From assembly GCF_001314875.1 (NCBI RefSeq), contig NZ_LJZS01000024.1:1-43311 (forward strand): a stretch of 43,311 bases of DNA, read 5' to 3'. Shown here in pieces: positions 33,797-41,034 of the stretch (position 1 is its first letter; each line of letters opens with the position of its first letter). The notes under the pieces were generated by a model. That model was given only the letters and a program-made list of their open reading frames with translations, was not told the origin of the DNA and made no database searches. Source of the stretch: Halomonas sp. HL-48. GTDB taxonomy: Bacteria > Pseudomonadota > Gammaproteobacteria > Pseudomonadales > Halomonadaceae. A program made the position numbers and the translations under genes.

Positions 33797-34990
33797 ATGC
33801 AAGGATCTGATCAACGGACGATGCAGGATCATGATGTGATTATCGTCGGCGGCGGCATGGTTGGCGCCGCGCTGGCGGCCCGGCTGGGCAATGCCGGCAA
33901 GTCAGTCGGGCTGATCGAGCAAGGCGAGGCTCCCGCCCCGGCTGAGGGCGACTACGACCTGCGCATCTCGTCGCTGAATGCGCGCTCGCGGGCGTTTATC
34001 AACGCCAGTGGCACTCAGCTACCCGAGGAACGCTGCTGCCCTTTCCGCCACATCGATGTGGCCAATCAGGATGGCACCGGCCACTCGCTGTTTTCAGCGG
34101 CCGACAGCGGCATGGACGATTTCGGCGTTTTTGTCGAAAACCGCACGTTGCAATACGCGCTGTGGCAACGGTTAGCCGACCTGCCCGGCGTGACCTGCTA
34201 TACCCAGTGCGCGCCGATCAGCACCCTGACCACGGGCGATACGCGCCTGATCGAGCTGGATAACGGCAAGACCCTCAGCGCGCCGCTGGTTGTTGGCGCC
34301 GACGGTGCCCGTTCCACCCTGCGTGAGCTTGCTGGCATCAGCGTGACCCATTACGACTACCACCAGCGGGCGATGATCATAAACGTGGAAACCGAACTGC
34401 CCCAGCAGGATGTTAGTTGGCAGGTGTTCACCCCCACCGGCCCGATTGCCATGCTGCCGCTGCCCGGCCAGCGCGCCTCACTTGTGTGGTACGACAGCGA
34501 CGACGCCACCAAGGCCCGCGAACAGCTGGACGATGACGCGCTCAAGGCCGCCATCGAAGACGCCTTCCCCGCGCGGCTCGGCAAGCTCACCCGTGTCGTC
34601 GCCCGGGCCAGCTTTCCCATCAAGCGCCAGCACGCCAAGCGCTACATTGGAAAGCGCCTGGCGCTGATTGGCGACGCCGCCCACGTGGTGCACCCGCTGG
34701 CGGGCCAGGGGCTGAACATCGGCCTGCACGACGCCGACACTCTGGCCGAGCTGATCATCCACGGCCGCGACCCCGGCGACCATATCGACCTGCACCGTTT
34801 CGAGGTCCAGCGCCGCCTCGCCAACCAGGCGATGATCGCCGCCACCGACAGCTTTCACCATCTGTTCACCGGCGCCAAGCCGCTACGCCAATTGGGCGAT
34901 CTCAGCCTGCATATCGCCGAACGCATCCCGTTCGCCAAACGCATCATGATGCAGCAGGCCAACGGGCTGAATCCGTTCAAGAAGCGCTAG
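33797..34990 (+). CDS. UbiH/UbiF/VisC-family FAD-dependent hydroxylase
   Basis: A flavin monooxygenase of the ubiquinone-biosynthesis hydroxylase family (UbiH, UbiI, UbiF, VisC). The N-terminal FAD fold is VIIVGGGMVGAALAARLG, the middle motif LVVGADGARSTLRELAGI, and the ribityl-binding motif LALIGDAAHVVHPLAGQGLNIGLHD. Which ring position it hydroxylates cannot be told; UbiF-like seems most probable. The start at 33797 (397 residues) has a perfect gaggag site; a GTG at 33767 would add 10 residues. The last ~75 bases of this gene recur twice downstream as displaced fragments. Confidence 0.92.
   Translation: MQGSDQRTMQDHDVIIVGGGMVGAALAARLGNAGKSVGLIEQGEAPAPAEGDYDLRISSLNARSRAFINASGTQLPEERCCPFRHIDVANQDGTGHSLFSAADSGMDDFGVFVENRTLQYALWQRLADLPGVTCYTQCAPISTLTTGDTRLIELDNGKTLSAPLVVGADGARSTLRELAGISVTHYDYHQRAMIINVETELPQQDVSWQVFTPTGPIAMLPLPGQRASLVWYDSDDATKAREQLDDDALKAAIEDAFPARLGKLTRVVARASFPIKRQHAKRYIGKRLALIGDAAHVVHPLAGQGLNIGLHDADTLAELIIHGRDPGDHIDLHRFEVQRRLANQAMIAATDSFHHLFTGAKPLRQLGDLSLHIAERIPFAKRIMMQQANGLNPFKKR
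34916..34990 (+). repeat. 3'-end repeat, copy 1 (intact gene end)
   Basis: The end of the flavin hydroxylase gene is the parent copy of a repeat found again at ~36692-36785 and ~38119-38211. Residues FAKRIMMQQANGLNPFK are encoded at 34931-34981. Confidence 0.85.
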
Positions 34991-35020
34991 GCGTGATAAG
35001 GGCAACGACGTTTCACAAAT

Positions 35021-35046
35021 AAGGCCAAGCGGTTGCGCTTGGCCTT
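35021..35046. terminator. Hairpin terminator after the flavin hydroxylase gene
   Basis: An 11-bp perfect stem (aaggccaagcg / cgcttggcctt) with loop gttg lies 30 bases past the stop and 49 bases before the convergent hydrolase gene end. The T-run is poor (gttg), but the stem is strong. Confidence 0.7.
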
Positions 35047-35094
35047 GTTGCCTACATTAGTCCAGCCTGGAAAAGAGGCTAGCCCGTAGCCTCT

Positions 35095-35997
35095 CTATAC
35101 GCTCAGGTGGTCATCCAGGAACGCACGAATCACCGGGATAATCACATCGCCATGGGTTTCCAGGGCAAAATGCCCGGTGTCGTAAAAGCGAATGTCCGCC
35201 TGAGGAATATCTCGCTTCCAGGCTTCAGCACCCGGCGGCAGGAAGAACGGATCATGCTTGCCCCATACAGCGAGCAACGGCGGCTGATGCGCCCGAAAAT
35301 AGGCCTGAAATTCGGGATACTTCGCCACGTTGTTGGCGTAGTCCAATAATAAGTCGAGCTGAATATCCGCCATCCCGGGTTGAGAGATCTGCGCCCCTTC
35401 CAGCGTATAGGCATCCGGCGCGACAAGACTGGTGTCTTTTACCCACTCCACGTACTGCCATTTGATGGATGCCGGCGTCGGGAAGTCGCTCAGGGCATCA
35501 CGATTCGCCTTTGAAGGGTCGTTCCAATACGTCCGGATAGGCGCCCAGCCTTGGGAAAGGCCCTCCTCATACGCATTGCCGTTTTGCGAAATGATCGCGG
35601 TGACTTTTGACGGGTGAGCCAGCGCCAAACGCCAGCCAACCGGCGCACCATAGTCGTGAACGGCAATGGCGTAGCGATCAAGCTTCAATTGCTCAGTAAA
35701 TTGATCAATCGTCTTCGTCAGGTTGGCAAAGGTGTACTCATACTCACCGCGCGCAGGCGATTGGGTAAAACCAAACGCTGGCAAATCCGGTGCGACGACG
35801 TGATAGCTATCCGCAAGCGCCTCAATAACATCGCGCCACATATACGATGACGCCGCGAATCCGTGCAGCAGCAGTACCGTCGGCGCCGCCGGATCACCCG
35901 CTTCACGATAGAAAACGTCGACATCGCCTACTTTCTCGAAGCGGTAGTGAACCTGCCGCGTTGTCGAACCAGAAGCCGTCATATTTTCAGATGTCAT
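35095..35997 (-). CDS. Alpha/beta hydrolase resembling haloalkane dehalogenase / epoxide hydrolase
   Basis: A 300-residue alpha/beta hydrolase in which the nucleophile is an aspartate: Asp115 in AVHDYGAPVGW, as in haloalkane dehalogenases and epoxide hydrolases. The oxyanion motif HGFAASSYMWRDV, the likely acid in VWGKHDPFFLPP and the catalytic His in DTGHFALETH complete the set. There is no signal peptide. The ribosome site is very strong (aaggagg). It is divergent from a CGNR regulator, with two operator-like dyads in between, and the whole module lies between copies 1 and 2 of the gene-end repeat, so it is probably acquired. Epoxide or halide substrates are not provable here. Confidence 0.9.
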   Translation of the reverse strand: MTSENMTASGSTTRQVHYRFEKVGDVDVFYREAGDPAAPTVLLLHGFAASSYMWRDVIEALADSYHVVAPDLPAFGFTQSPARGEYEYTFANLTKTIDQFTEQLKLDRYAIAVHDYGAPVGWRLALAHPSKVTAIISQNGNAYEEGLSQGWAPIRTYWNDPSKANRDALSDFPTPASIKWQYVEWVKDTSLVAPDAYTLEGAQISQPGMADIQLDLLLDYANNVAKYPEFQAYFRAHQPPLLAVWGKHDPFFLPPGAEAWKRDIPQADIRFYDTGHFALETHGDVIIPVIRAFLDDHLSV

Positions 35998-36010
35998 GGA
36001 TAACCTCCTT

Positions 36011-36084
36011 AGTAACCGTTAATAATAGTTTTTGAAGGTTACGAAGAAAGGTAGTAACCTGTCAAGTATTAAATTAAAGGTTAC
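36011..36084. promoter_or_regulatory. Two gtaacc-N19-ggttac operator-like dyads between the hydrolase and CGNR genes
   Basis: The half-sites gtaacc lie at 36012-36017 and 36054-36059, and ggttac at 36037-36042 and 36079-36084. Both pairs have the same 19-base spacer, and the second starts 42 bases (about four helical turns) after the first. The spacers are AT-rich and would hold the promoters. The neighbouring CGNR protein is the natural candidate to bind them. Confidence 0.7.
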
Positions 36085-36089
36085 TCAGC

Positions 36090-36662
36090 ATGCCATCAAA
36101 AATCACGCCTCCGTTTATCGCGAGCAATCTCGCTATCGATTTCATCAACACCCAATTTGGCGTAGGGGAAGAGAATCGGGAATGCCTGGATAACGACAGT
36201 AGTGTCGTTGCATGGCTTCAACAGGCAGGAGTACTGACCGAGGAGTGTGAAAGCCCACCGTCTGGGTTGGCCCAGCTGGCTCGGAAACTGCGCGACAACA
36301 TGCGGGAGCTTCTCATCTCAGCCCAACAGGGGCGGGCCGCAGACCCCGCATTAATAAATCACGTGCTGGAACGGGGCTGCCCCACAGAGAAGATTGAATG
36401 GCAGCCAAAGGAAGCGGTATTTCAGAAAAATACTTACAGGCCCAACATGGAAAGCGAGAGTCTGTTGCAGCCTGTCGCGGCGTCGTTGGTTGAGTTGCTT
36501 ACCGAGGAAGATCTACAGCTCGTCAAACAATGTGAAGCCTCGGATTGCGTTCTATTGTTCCATGATCAAACAAAATCTCACCGTCGCCGTTGGTGCAGCA
36601 TGGCCGCTTGCGGAAACAGGATGAAAGCGGCCGCACACCGGGCTAGAAAGAAAACGGGATAG
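36090..36662 (+). CDS. CGNR zinc-finger / ABATE-domain putative transcriptional regulator
   Basis: A 190-residue protein with an N-terminal ABATE-like region (SNLAIDFINTQFG, typical LxLDFxNT start) and a C-terminal CGNR zinc finger. The likely zinc ligands are Cys148, Cys153, Cys169 and Cys174, the last in the hallmark CGNR, followed by a basic tail (MKAAAHRARKK). The family is found as stand-alone regulators, but few members are characterised. It is divergent from the Asp-nucleophile hydrolase; the repeats between them suggest it controls both genes. Composition is less GC-rich than the housekeeping genes, fitting horizontal transfer. Confidence 0.88.
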   Translation: MPSKITPPFIASNLAIDFINTQFGVGEENRECLDNDSSVVAWLQQAGVLTEECESPPSGLAQLARKLRDNMRELLISAQQGRAADPALINHVLERGCPTEKIEWQPKEAVFQKNTYRPNMESESLLQPVAASLVELLTEEDLQLVKQCEASDCVLLFHDQTKSHRRRWCSMAACGNRMKAAAHRARKKTG

Positions 36663-36691
36663 CGTGCTTTGCGATCGTGCCCAGTAGGGGA

Positions 36692-36785
36692 AACTCGGCG
36701 ATTTAAGCTCGCGAAGTGCTTCCTGTTCGCCAAGCGTATAATGATGCAGCAAGCTAATGGGTTGAATCCGTTTAAAATTATTTAG
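36692..36785 (+). repeat. 3'-end repeat, copy 2 (displaced fragment of a flavin hydroxylase gene)
   Basis: From 36726 to 36776 this matches the intact gene end at 42 of 51 bases (my count). All nine differences are synonymous: both encode FAKRIMMQQANGLNPFK, then a stop follows (36783). Similarity continues upstream to about 36692 after a ~7-base deletion. It looks like the end of a related gene, not a fresh local duplicate. Confidence 0.85.
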
Positions 36786-36794
36786 GATTAATTA

Positions 36795-38039
36795 ATGCGT
36801 TCAGAGTCGACTGATTTGGCAGCATTGAAGCGTTTTTTTGAAAAACTGGCACTGCTGCCCAAACCAGAACCCGCTACACCCAATTTGTTTTCCGTTGCAG
36901 GACCTGGCCAGCATGAGAATCGCTTATCGGACTTGATGGCCTTCTTTATGGGCGGTTACCCAGGGGCTCCCCGCTGGTTGGCCAAGGCCGTGTTGCACGC
37001 ACTCTTTCGTAAAGAGCGATTCGATCATGAGCCCCTACAGCGCATCGACTGGGAAGCAGTCTCTACCGAGCGGGAAGCAGGGAACTGGAATGTCGAAAGC
37101 GCATCGACCAAGCGCCTAGACCTGGTGGTTTCAGGAAACGACTTTGTATTGGGTATCGAGCATAAAGTATGGGCTTCAGCGGAGAGAAACCCGTTTTATG
37201 CCTATGAAGACTTGCTGAACAGCCATGAGGTTAAAGTCTACAAGTGCGTTTTATGCCCGAATGACACCAAGAAAAGCGTTTGGGCACCCGCCAATAACGC
37301 TGGCTGGCCGACGCTATCTTACTCGGAAGTATTGGCCTCAGCTTATGAGCTGTACGGGCAAGACGTAGCCCCATCAACTCAGGTCAAATGGCAAATTTTC
37401 TACCAAGAGTTGTTGCAGCATCTCGCCTCTATCGCCCATCCAACGGAAGAAAAGACAATGACAAAAGACGAGCTGGATTTTTCGTTAAAGCATTTCAATG
37501 ATTTATACGAAGCATCCCAACGTCTGAAACAACTCGACAATGAATTGATGACGGAAGGTAAAAGCCATATTGCAACTGCATTGCAGATAGACACGACCGA
37601 GATTAGCACCAATAGAAAGCCGGAGGATTGGGGGGATCAGACAAGAGTGTGGCGCTTCTTCCCTCACACTTGGGGTGAAAATAATGGGAAAGGCTCTCAG
37701 GTGTGCTTGATTTATTACCCGTCGGCAGAATCAGAAGGCGATGAAAGCATCGGCTTTGAGGTACGGGCATATTTGGAAAGTCAGGAAAGCAATGACCCCT
37801 GGTTGAAAAGAATCGAGCAAGCATTTCTGGAGGTAACGCCTATCACCAAACACCCAGACCTTACTTGGTACAGAGAAGGCCATGGCAATGACACTTGGCC
37901 TGAAGTTGCGGGGCGATGGCAAACTTTGAGTGCTTGGCCCCGAGAGTACACTAAGACAGGTGCTATGAAGGCGCTGGGTGATTTAGCGAAATGGGTAGAT
38001 GAGCACGCATTTCAGCCAGAAACGCATATCACGGACTAA
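36795..38039 (+). CDS. PD-(D/E)XK nuclease family protein
   Basis: A 414-residue protein with the sequence pattern of PD-(D/E)XK nucleases. The likely active site is Asp109 (KRLDLVVSG) and Glu122-x-Lys124 (LGIEHKVWA), with Glu41 in ENRLSDLMAFFMGG as the preceding acidic residue. A C-terminal half (from ~215) has an independent mixed fold rich in Trp (QTRVWRFFPHTWGEN) of unknown role. Stand-alone proteins of this kind often lie in bacterial defence islands; here the gene is a single cargo between copies 2 and 3 of the gene-end repeat. Its ATG is 9 bases after the fragment's stop, with agga upstream. Lower GC content than its neighbours suggests transfer. Confidence 0.82.
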   Translation: MRSESTDLAALKRFFEKLALLPKPEPATPNLFSVAGPGQHENRLSDLMAFFMGGYPGAPRWLAKAVLHALFRKERFDHEPLQRIDWEAVSTEREAGNWNVESASTKRLDLVVSGNDFVLGIEHKVWASAERNPFYAYEDLLNSHEVKVYKCVLCPNDTKKSVWAPANNAGWPTLSYSEVLASAYELYGQDVAPSTQVKWQIFYQELLQHLASIAHPTEEKTMTKDELDFSLKHFNDLYEASQRLKQLDNELMTEGKSHIATALQIDTTEISTNRKPEDWGDQTRVWRFFPHTWGENNGKGSQVCLIYYPSAESEGDESIGFEVRAYLESQESNDPWLKRIEQAFLEVTPITKHPDLTWYREGHGNDTWPEVAGRWQTLSAWPREYTKTGAMKALGDLAKWVDEHAFQPETHITD

Positions 38040-38118
38040 GCCTAATAGTAAGCACCCACCAACCACCGATATAAAGCCTCCAATGACGCCTCGCCCGGCA
38101 ATGCATTACAATAACCGC

Positions 38119-38211
38119 TGCGCTAGCTGGTCAATATCAAGCCGAACGGATCCCCTTCGCCAAACGCATGATTATCAACCCAATGGGCTGCCCCCGATTA
38201 AGAAGCGCTGA
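38119..38211 (+). repeat. 3'-end repeat, copy 3 (degenerate displaced fragment)
   Basis: Positions 38141-38169 match the intact gene end (34916-34944) at 27 of 29 bases. After a net 4-base deletion that breaks the frame, the last ten bases aagaagcgct match again right up to a stop. It lies about 80 bases past the nuclease gene. Confidence 0.82.
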
Positions 38212-38259
38212 CGCTGGCTACGCCAAATGCATGGATTGGAGTCTACTTTTTACGGCTTG

Positions 38260-38847
38260 CTACCCGCCATCCGATGAGGCGTCTCCTGAACGCTCTGCTC
38301 CATCCTGCGCTTGAGGGCTAATTGCCTCTTTTACCCACCCATACCACCCCGCCTCTGATGCTGTGACGCCAAGGGCGAAAGCCGCGAAAGTCAGACTGAG
38401 TAGCCAAGCCACGATGCTCAACGGCATTTTTCCGATAAGACCGAGTGTCAATTCTTTTGGCCAGCCAGATGAGGTCACGGCCGCGATCTCTGTCTCGTCG
38501 AGATAATAGACGATACGATTATTCCCTTCCGCAAGAAGTGACTCCCGGATTCGGCGAGCAAGTTCATGCAGTTCCTCAGCTTGCGGCATAGTGAGATCCG
38601 TACTGGATTTGCTCGCTTCTTTAAGCATTGAGTGCATTTTATTGAGCTTGCCGAAGGCTCCAGCATCAAGTGTGCCCGAAAGTTTGAGCTCCTCCGTAAG
38701 ATCGAGAACAATGCGAATGTTGTCAATCACATGGTCGTTACCGAGTGGTTCAGGCGCGCTGCACGCACCCATCTTGTACTTAACGTCATTGAGATAGCGG
38801 ACGGCCGTTCCGAGTTTTATAAATTTTTTTGCCTTATAGTTGTTCAT
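38260..38847 (-). CDS. Uncharacterised protein with C-terminal membrane anchor
   Basis: I do not recognise this 195-residue protein. From ATG 38847 (MNNYKAKKF, gggaga site upstream) it has a mostly helical soluble part. It continues through a region rich in acidic and basic residues and ends in one strong hydrophobic segment (MPLSIVAWLLSLTFAAFALGV, residues ~140-160) and a short acidic, Ser/Gly-rich tail. The N-terminus should face the cytoplasm. A GTG at 38910 would add 21 residues. It lies just past the third gene-end repeat and may be part of the accessory region. Confidence 0.7.
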   Translation of the reverse strand: MNNYKAKKFIKLGTAVRYLNDVKYKMGACSAPEPLGNDHVIDNIRIVLDLTEELKLSGTLDAGAFGKLNKMHSMLKEASKSSTDLTMPQAEELHELARRIRESLLAEGNNRIVYYLDETEIAAVTSSGWPKELTLGLIGKMPLSIVAWLLSLTFAAFALGVTASEAGWYGWVKEAISPQAQDGAERSGDASSDGG

Positions 38848-39454
38848 CGGCTCTCCCAGGTGCAACGCTAAATGCCCTAAATATGTGTCCAAGGCCACGC
38901 AGTTACCCACATAACGCCTGGGATTTGCGTCCCTGAAACTCGAAAGTCATGCGCCAATTTCCGTTAACACTAATCGACTACTGCTCTTTGCCTTTACCCC
39001 TTATCAGATGATGCCGACAACCAGGGATGTTCATGTCTTCCACTGACATAGCGGTGTTCAACGTTGCGAACTGCTTACGCCGCTTCTTAGCGTGATAAAC
39101 TGTATGTCATCTGTGCTGCAAGCCAAATAGAACCAATTCAGGAGTTTGTGGCGGAATAATTTAATCTTCCAAGACCTTCTGCGTGCTGCGCGCTTCGCAA
39201 CACACAGGCTGACAAGTGACTATTCAGCGATGCTGGAACCGCGAGTAGTGATAAATTTTCCGGCAGCTACGCGGCTTTATATGTATGACGCATTGTCTTT
39301 TTCACCACTAAGTGCGCTAGCCAACAGACCTGGTAAAGCCAGTCACCTACTCTAATGACGAAGCGATGGAGCAGCCTCACCGGGAAGCTCCATCGTGCGC
39401 CTCAGGGATGATGGCGCGACAGGGATTTCGAATTCATAAATGGAGTATTGACTG
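38848..39454. other. Gene-poor stretch with hairpins
   Basis: About 600 bases hold no gene I can support. A TTG-started frame at 39146-39355 has a nearby ggag but no recognisable features. A 9-bp perfect hairpin (cgatggagc 39364-39372 / gctccatcg 39387-39395) without a T-run lies upstream of the 24-residue gene. Composition is AT-richer than the left part of the window, consistent with decayed accessory DNA. Confidence 0.4.
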
Positions 39455-39529
39455 ATGAACAGTATCGTCTACATCGTGGGTGCCGTCGTTATCGTCATCG
39501 CGCTACTTTCCTTTCTGGGCTTGCGCTAG
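39455..39529 (+). CDS. 24-residue single-pass membrane peptide
   Basis: A tiny gene reads MNSIVYIVGAVVIV, followed by a short hydrophobic stretch and ending FLGLR, 24 residues in all. Nearly the whole peptide is one transmembrane helix with a basic C-terminal end. A ggag site lies 9 bases before the ATG, and a good hairpin terminator follows 40 bases after the stop, so it looks like a complete transcription unit. Similar very short peptides (IVYIVG...LSFxGLR) occur, as I recall, as uncharacterised proteins in many proteobacteria. Function unknown. Confidence 0.72.
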   Translation: MNSIVYIVGAVVIVIALLSFLGLR

Positions 39530-39568
39530 CACGTCAAGAAAACATGTTTTTATAGAGATTTACCGAGA

Positions 39569-39600
39569 GCCTGCGATTGTTGACCATTCGCAGGCGTTTT
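39569..39600 (+). terminator. Terminator of the 24-residue gene
   Basis: The 8-bp stem gcctgcga / tcgcaggc with an 11-base loop is followed by gtttt. Confidence 0.72.
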
Positions 39601-39818
39601 GGCGTTAAACCGCTTTAGAAAAGTGAACCGATTTTCTCAGGGTGCATGCGAAAAAACCCTGGGGCTTCACGTTGTTGTTAACGTCACCGCGGGGTCTTTG
39701 CGCTCATACATCAAAAGCCTAAAAACAGCATGTCCAACGCCGAAGAAATATCATCCTGGTACTCAGCAAGGTTTCCAGCCCCGACACGCAATTCGCTTTC
39801 AGGCTCAACGACGCGCAA

Positions 39819-40109
39819 CTACGACGAGGATTCATAGCTGATCAAATCCACTTCCGCTGCCTGGAGGCGCAGCGGAATGAGTTGCTGATAAGCATCTGAG
39901 TAGAACCATTCGTCAACGGCCTCAATGTCGGGAAAGCGAATAACCACCGTATCCGTGTGGCGGTGTTCTCCGCCTAACACGGCCTTTCGTTGCCCCCTTA
40001 GCACTAGCTCCCCGCCACATGACGTTAGCGTCGCGGGTACCCGACGCTTGTACTCAACCCATTTCTCCGTATCTTTCACGCTGATGTGACCAATAACATA
40101 TGCCGCCAT
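39819..40109 (-). CDS. DUF1330 domain protein
   Basis: A 96-residue protein of the DUF1330 family (dimeric alpha-beta barrel fold). It opens with AAYVIGHISVKDTEKWVEYKRRVP, and the middle ELVLRGQRKAVLGGEHRHTDTVVIRFPDIEAVDEWFYSDAYQ region carries the usual pattern. A conserved Gly-Gly follows the first helix. No enzymatic function is established for the family. A ggga site precedes the ATG, and an attC-like dyad lies just upstream (40123-40176). Confidence 0.85.
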   Translation of the reverse strand: MAAYVIGHISVKDTEKWVEYKRRVPATLTSCGGELVLRGQRKAVLGGEHRHTDTVVIRFPDIEAVDEWFYSDAYQQLIPLRLQAAEVDLISYESSS

Positions 40110-40122
40110 AAATACTCTCCCT

Positions 40123-40176
40123 ATCTAACGAGCGCCATCACCGGTTACAAACCCGGTGCGAGGCTAGGTGTTGGGC
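40123..40176. repeat. attC-like dyad between frnE and the DUF1330 gene
   Basis: The 54 bases begin atctaac (fits RYYYAAC) and end gttgggc (fits GTTRRRY). Inside, gcc pairs with ggc and caccgg with ccggtg around an 8-base loop, leaving unpaired spacers of 4-5 bases next to the ends, as in integron attC sites. The outer arms pair only with G-T wobbles. No integrase is in the window, so this may be a relic or coincidence. Confidence 0.3.
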
Positions 40177-40217
40177 GGCTAGCGCCACCTTTATTTCAGG
40201 TCGGTGCCTGAAGGGCG

Positions 40218-40871
40218 TTAGCGGTTCGCGTTTTCCTCGGCAACCTGACGAAGTGCATCGACCAACACGTCGGCGGGCTGGGCGCCAGAGATCAGGTAAC
40301 GTCCATCGAGGATAAATGCCGGCACGGCGCTGACCCCTGCTTGCATGAACCGCTGTTCTGCCGAGCGAACCTCGTCCGCGTACTGATCCGACCGGGCGAT
40401 AGCCTCGGCAGCGTCGCCGTCAAGCCCAACCTCAATGGCTTTTTCTCGTAGAACCTCTGGGTCTGAAGGGTTTTTCGCTTCACCGAAGTAGGCATCGAAC
40501 AGTGCCAACTGCAGTGGCGTCTCTTGGTTCTGCGTTGCAGCCCACGCAAGCACGCGGTGGGCAGCGAAGGTATTGTTCGCTCGACGCTCCTGGGCGCTAC
40601 GGAAATTCAGCCCAAGCTCTTCGGCCACCGCCATAATCTCGCGCTGGGATTGCGCCATGCTGGCAGCATCCTTGCCGTACTTGCGGCATAAGTGCTCCAG
40701 GATCGGCTCGCCCTCGGGCGGCATGTCCGGGTTAAGCTCGAAGGGCTGCCAGTGGAGCTCAACGTCGATTTCGCCATCCAGTATCTCCAACGCTTGCTCC
40801 AAGCGCCGGTAGCCGATCGCGCACCACGGGCATGCCACATCGGACACCAGGTCGATTCTTAACTTCTGCAT
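40218..40871 (-). CDS. DsbA-family oxidoreductase, FrnE-like
   Basis: A 217-residue thioredoxin-fold protein of the FrnE/DsbA group in the cytoplasm (no signal peptide). The active site is Cys14-Pro-Trp-Cys17 (SDVACPWCAIGYRRLE), and the cis-proline loop is GVSAVPAFIL. The pattern RRANNTFAAHRVLAWA in the inserted helical domain is typical of FrnE-like proteins, which are linked to disulfide exchange and stress tolerance. A gagga site precedes the ATG. It is separated by 163 bases from the RNase Z gene upstream. Confidence 0.92.
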   Translation of the reverse strand: MQKLRIDLVSDVACPWCAIGYRRLEQALEILDGEIDVELHWQPFELNPDMPPEGEPILEHLCRKYGKDAASMAQSQREIMAVAEELGLNFRSAQERRANNTFAAHRVLAWAATQNQETPLQLALFDAYFGEAKNPSDPEVLREKAIEVGLDGDAAEAIARSDQYADEVRSAEQRFMQAGVSAVPAFILDGRYLISGAQPADVLVDALRQVAEENANR

Positions 40872-41034
40872 GATGGTTCTCCTCGTCGGCTTCGGTCATC
40901 AGGCTTCAAAAGGCGCCAAGCACTGGCTTTTACCACAAAACATATCAACGCCAACAGCCCAGTGCGTCTGGCACGTTGGGGTTGACGATGCGTATTGAGT
41001 GCGTGTTCATTCCCAGCGCAGTCCGACTTTAAAG

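Noticed and set aside
36692..36785. Copy 2 of the gene end as a small independent gene
   Set aside because: Its reading frame is broken upstream by a deletion and it has no start site; it reads as a relic of a larger gene.
37999..38211. 70-residue frame running from the nuclease end into repeat copy 3
   Set aside because: It overlaps the nuclease C-terminus in another frame and its content is explained by the displaced gene fragment.
39146..39355. 69-residue frame started by TTG with a nearby ggag
   Set aside because: No recognisable domain, no coding-like pattern, and the start codon is weak; left as part of a gene-poor stretch.
39599..39841. 80-residue plus-strand frame overlapping the DUF1330 gene end
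   Set aside because: It begins inside the terminator of the 24-residue gene, has no ribosome site, and its composition is not protein-like.
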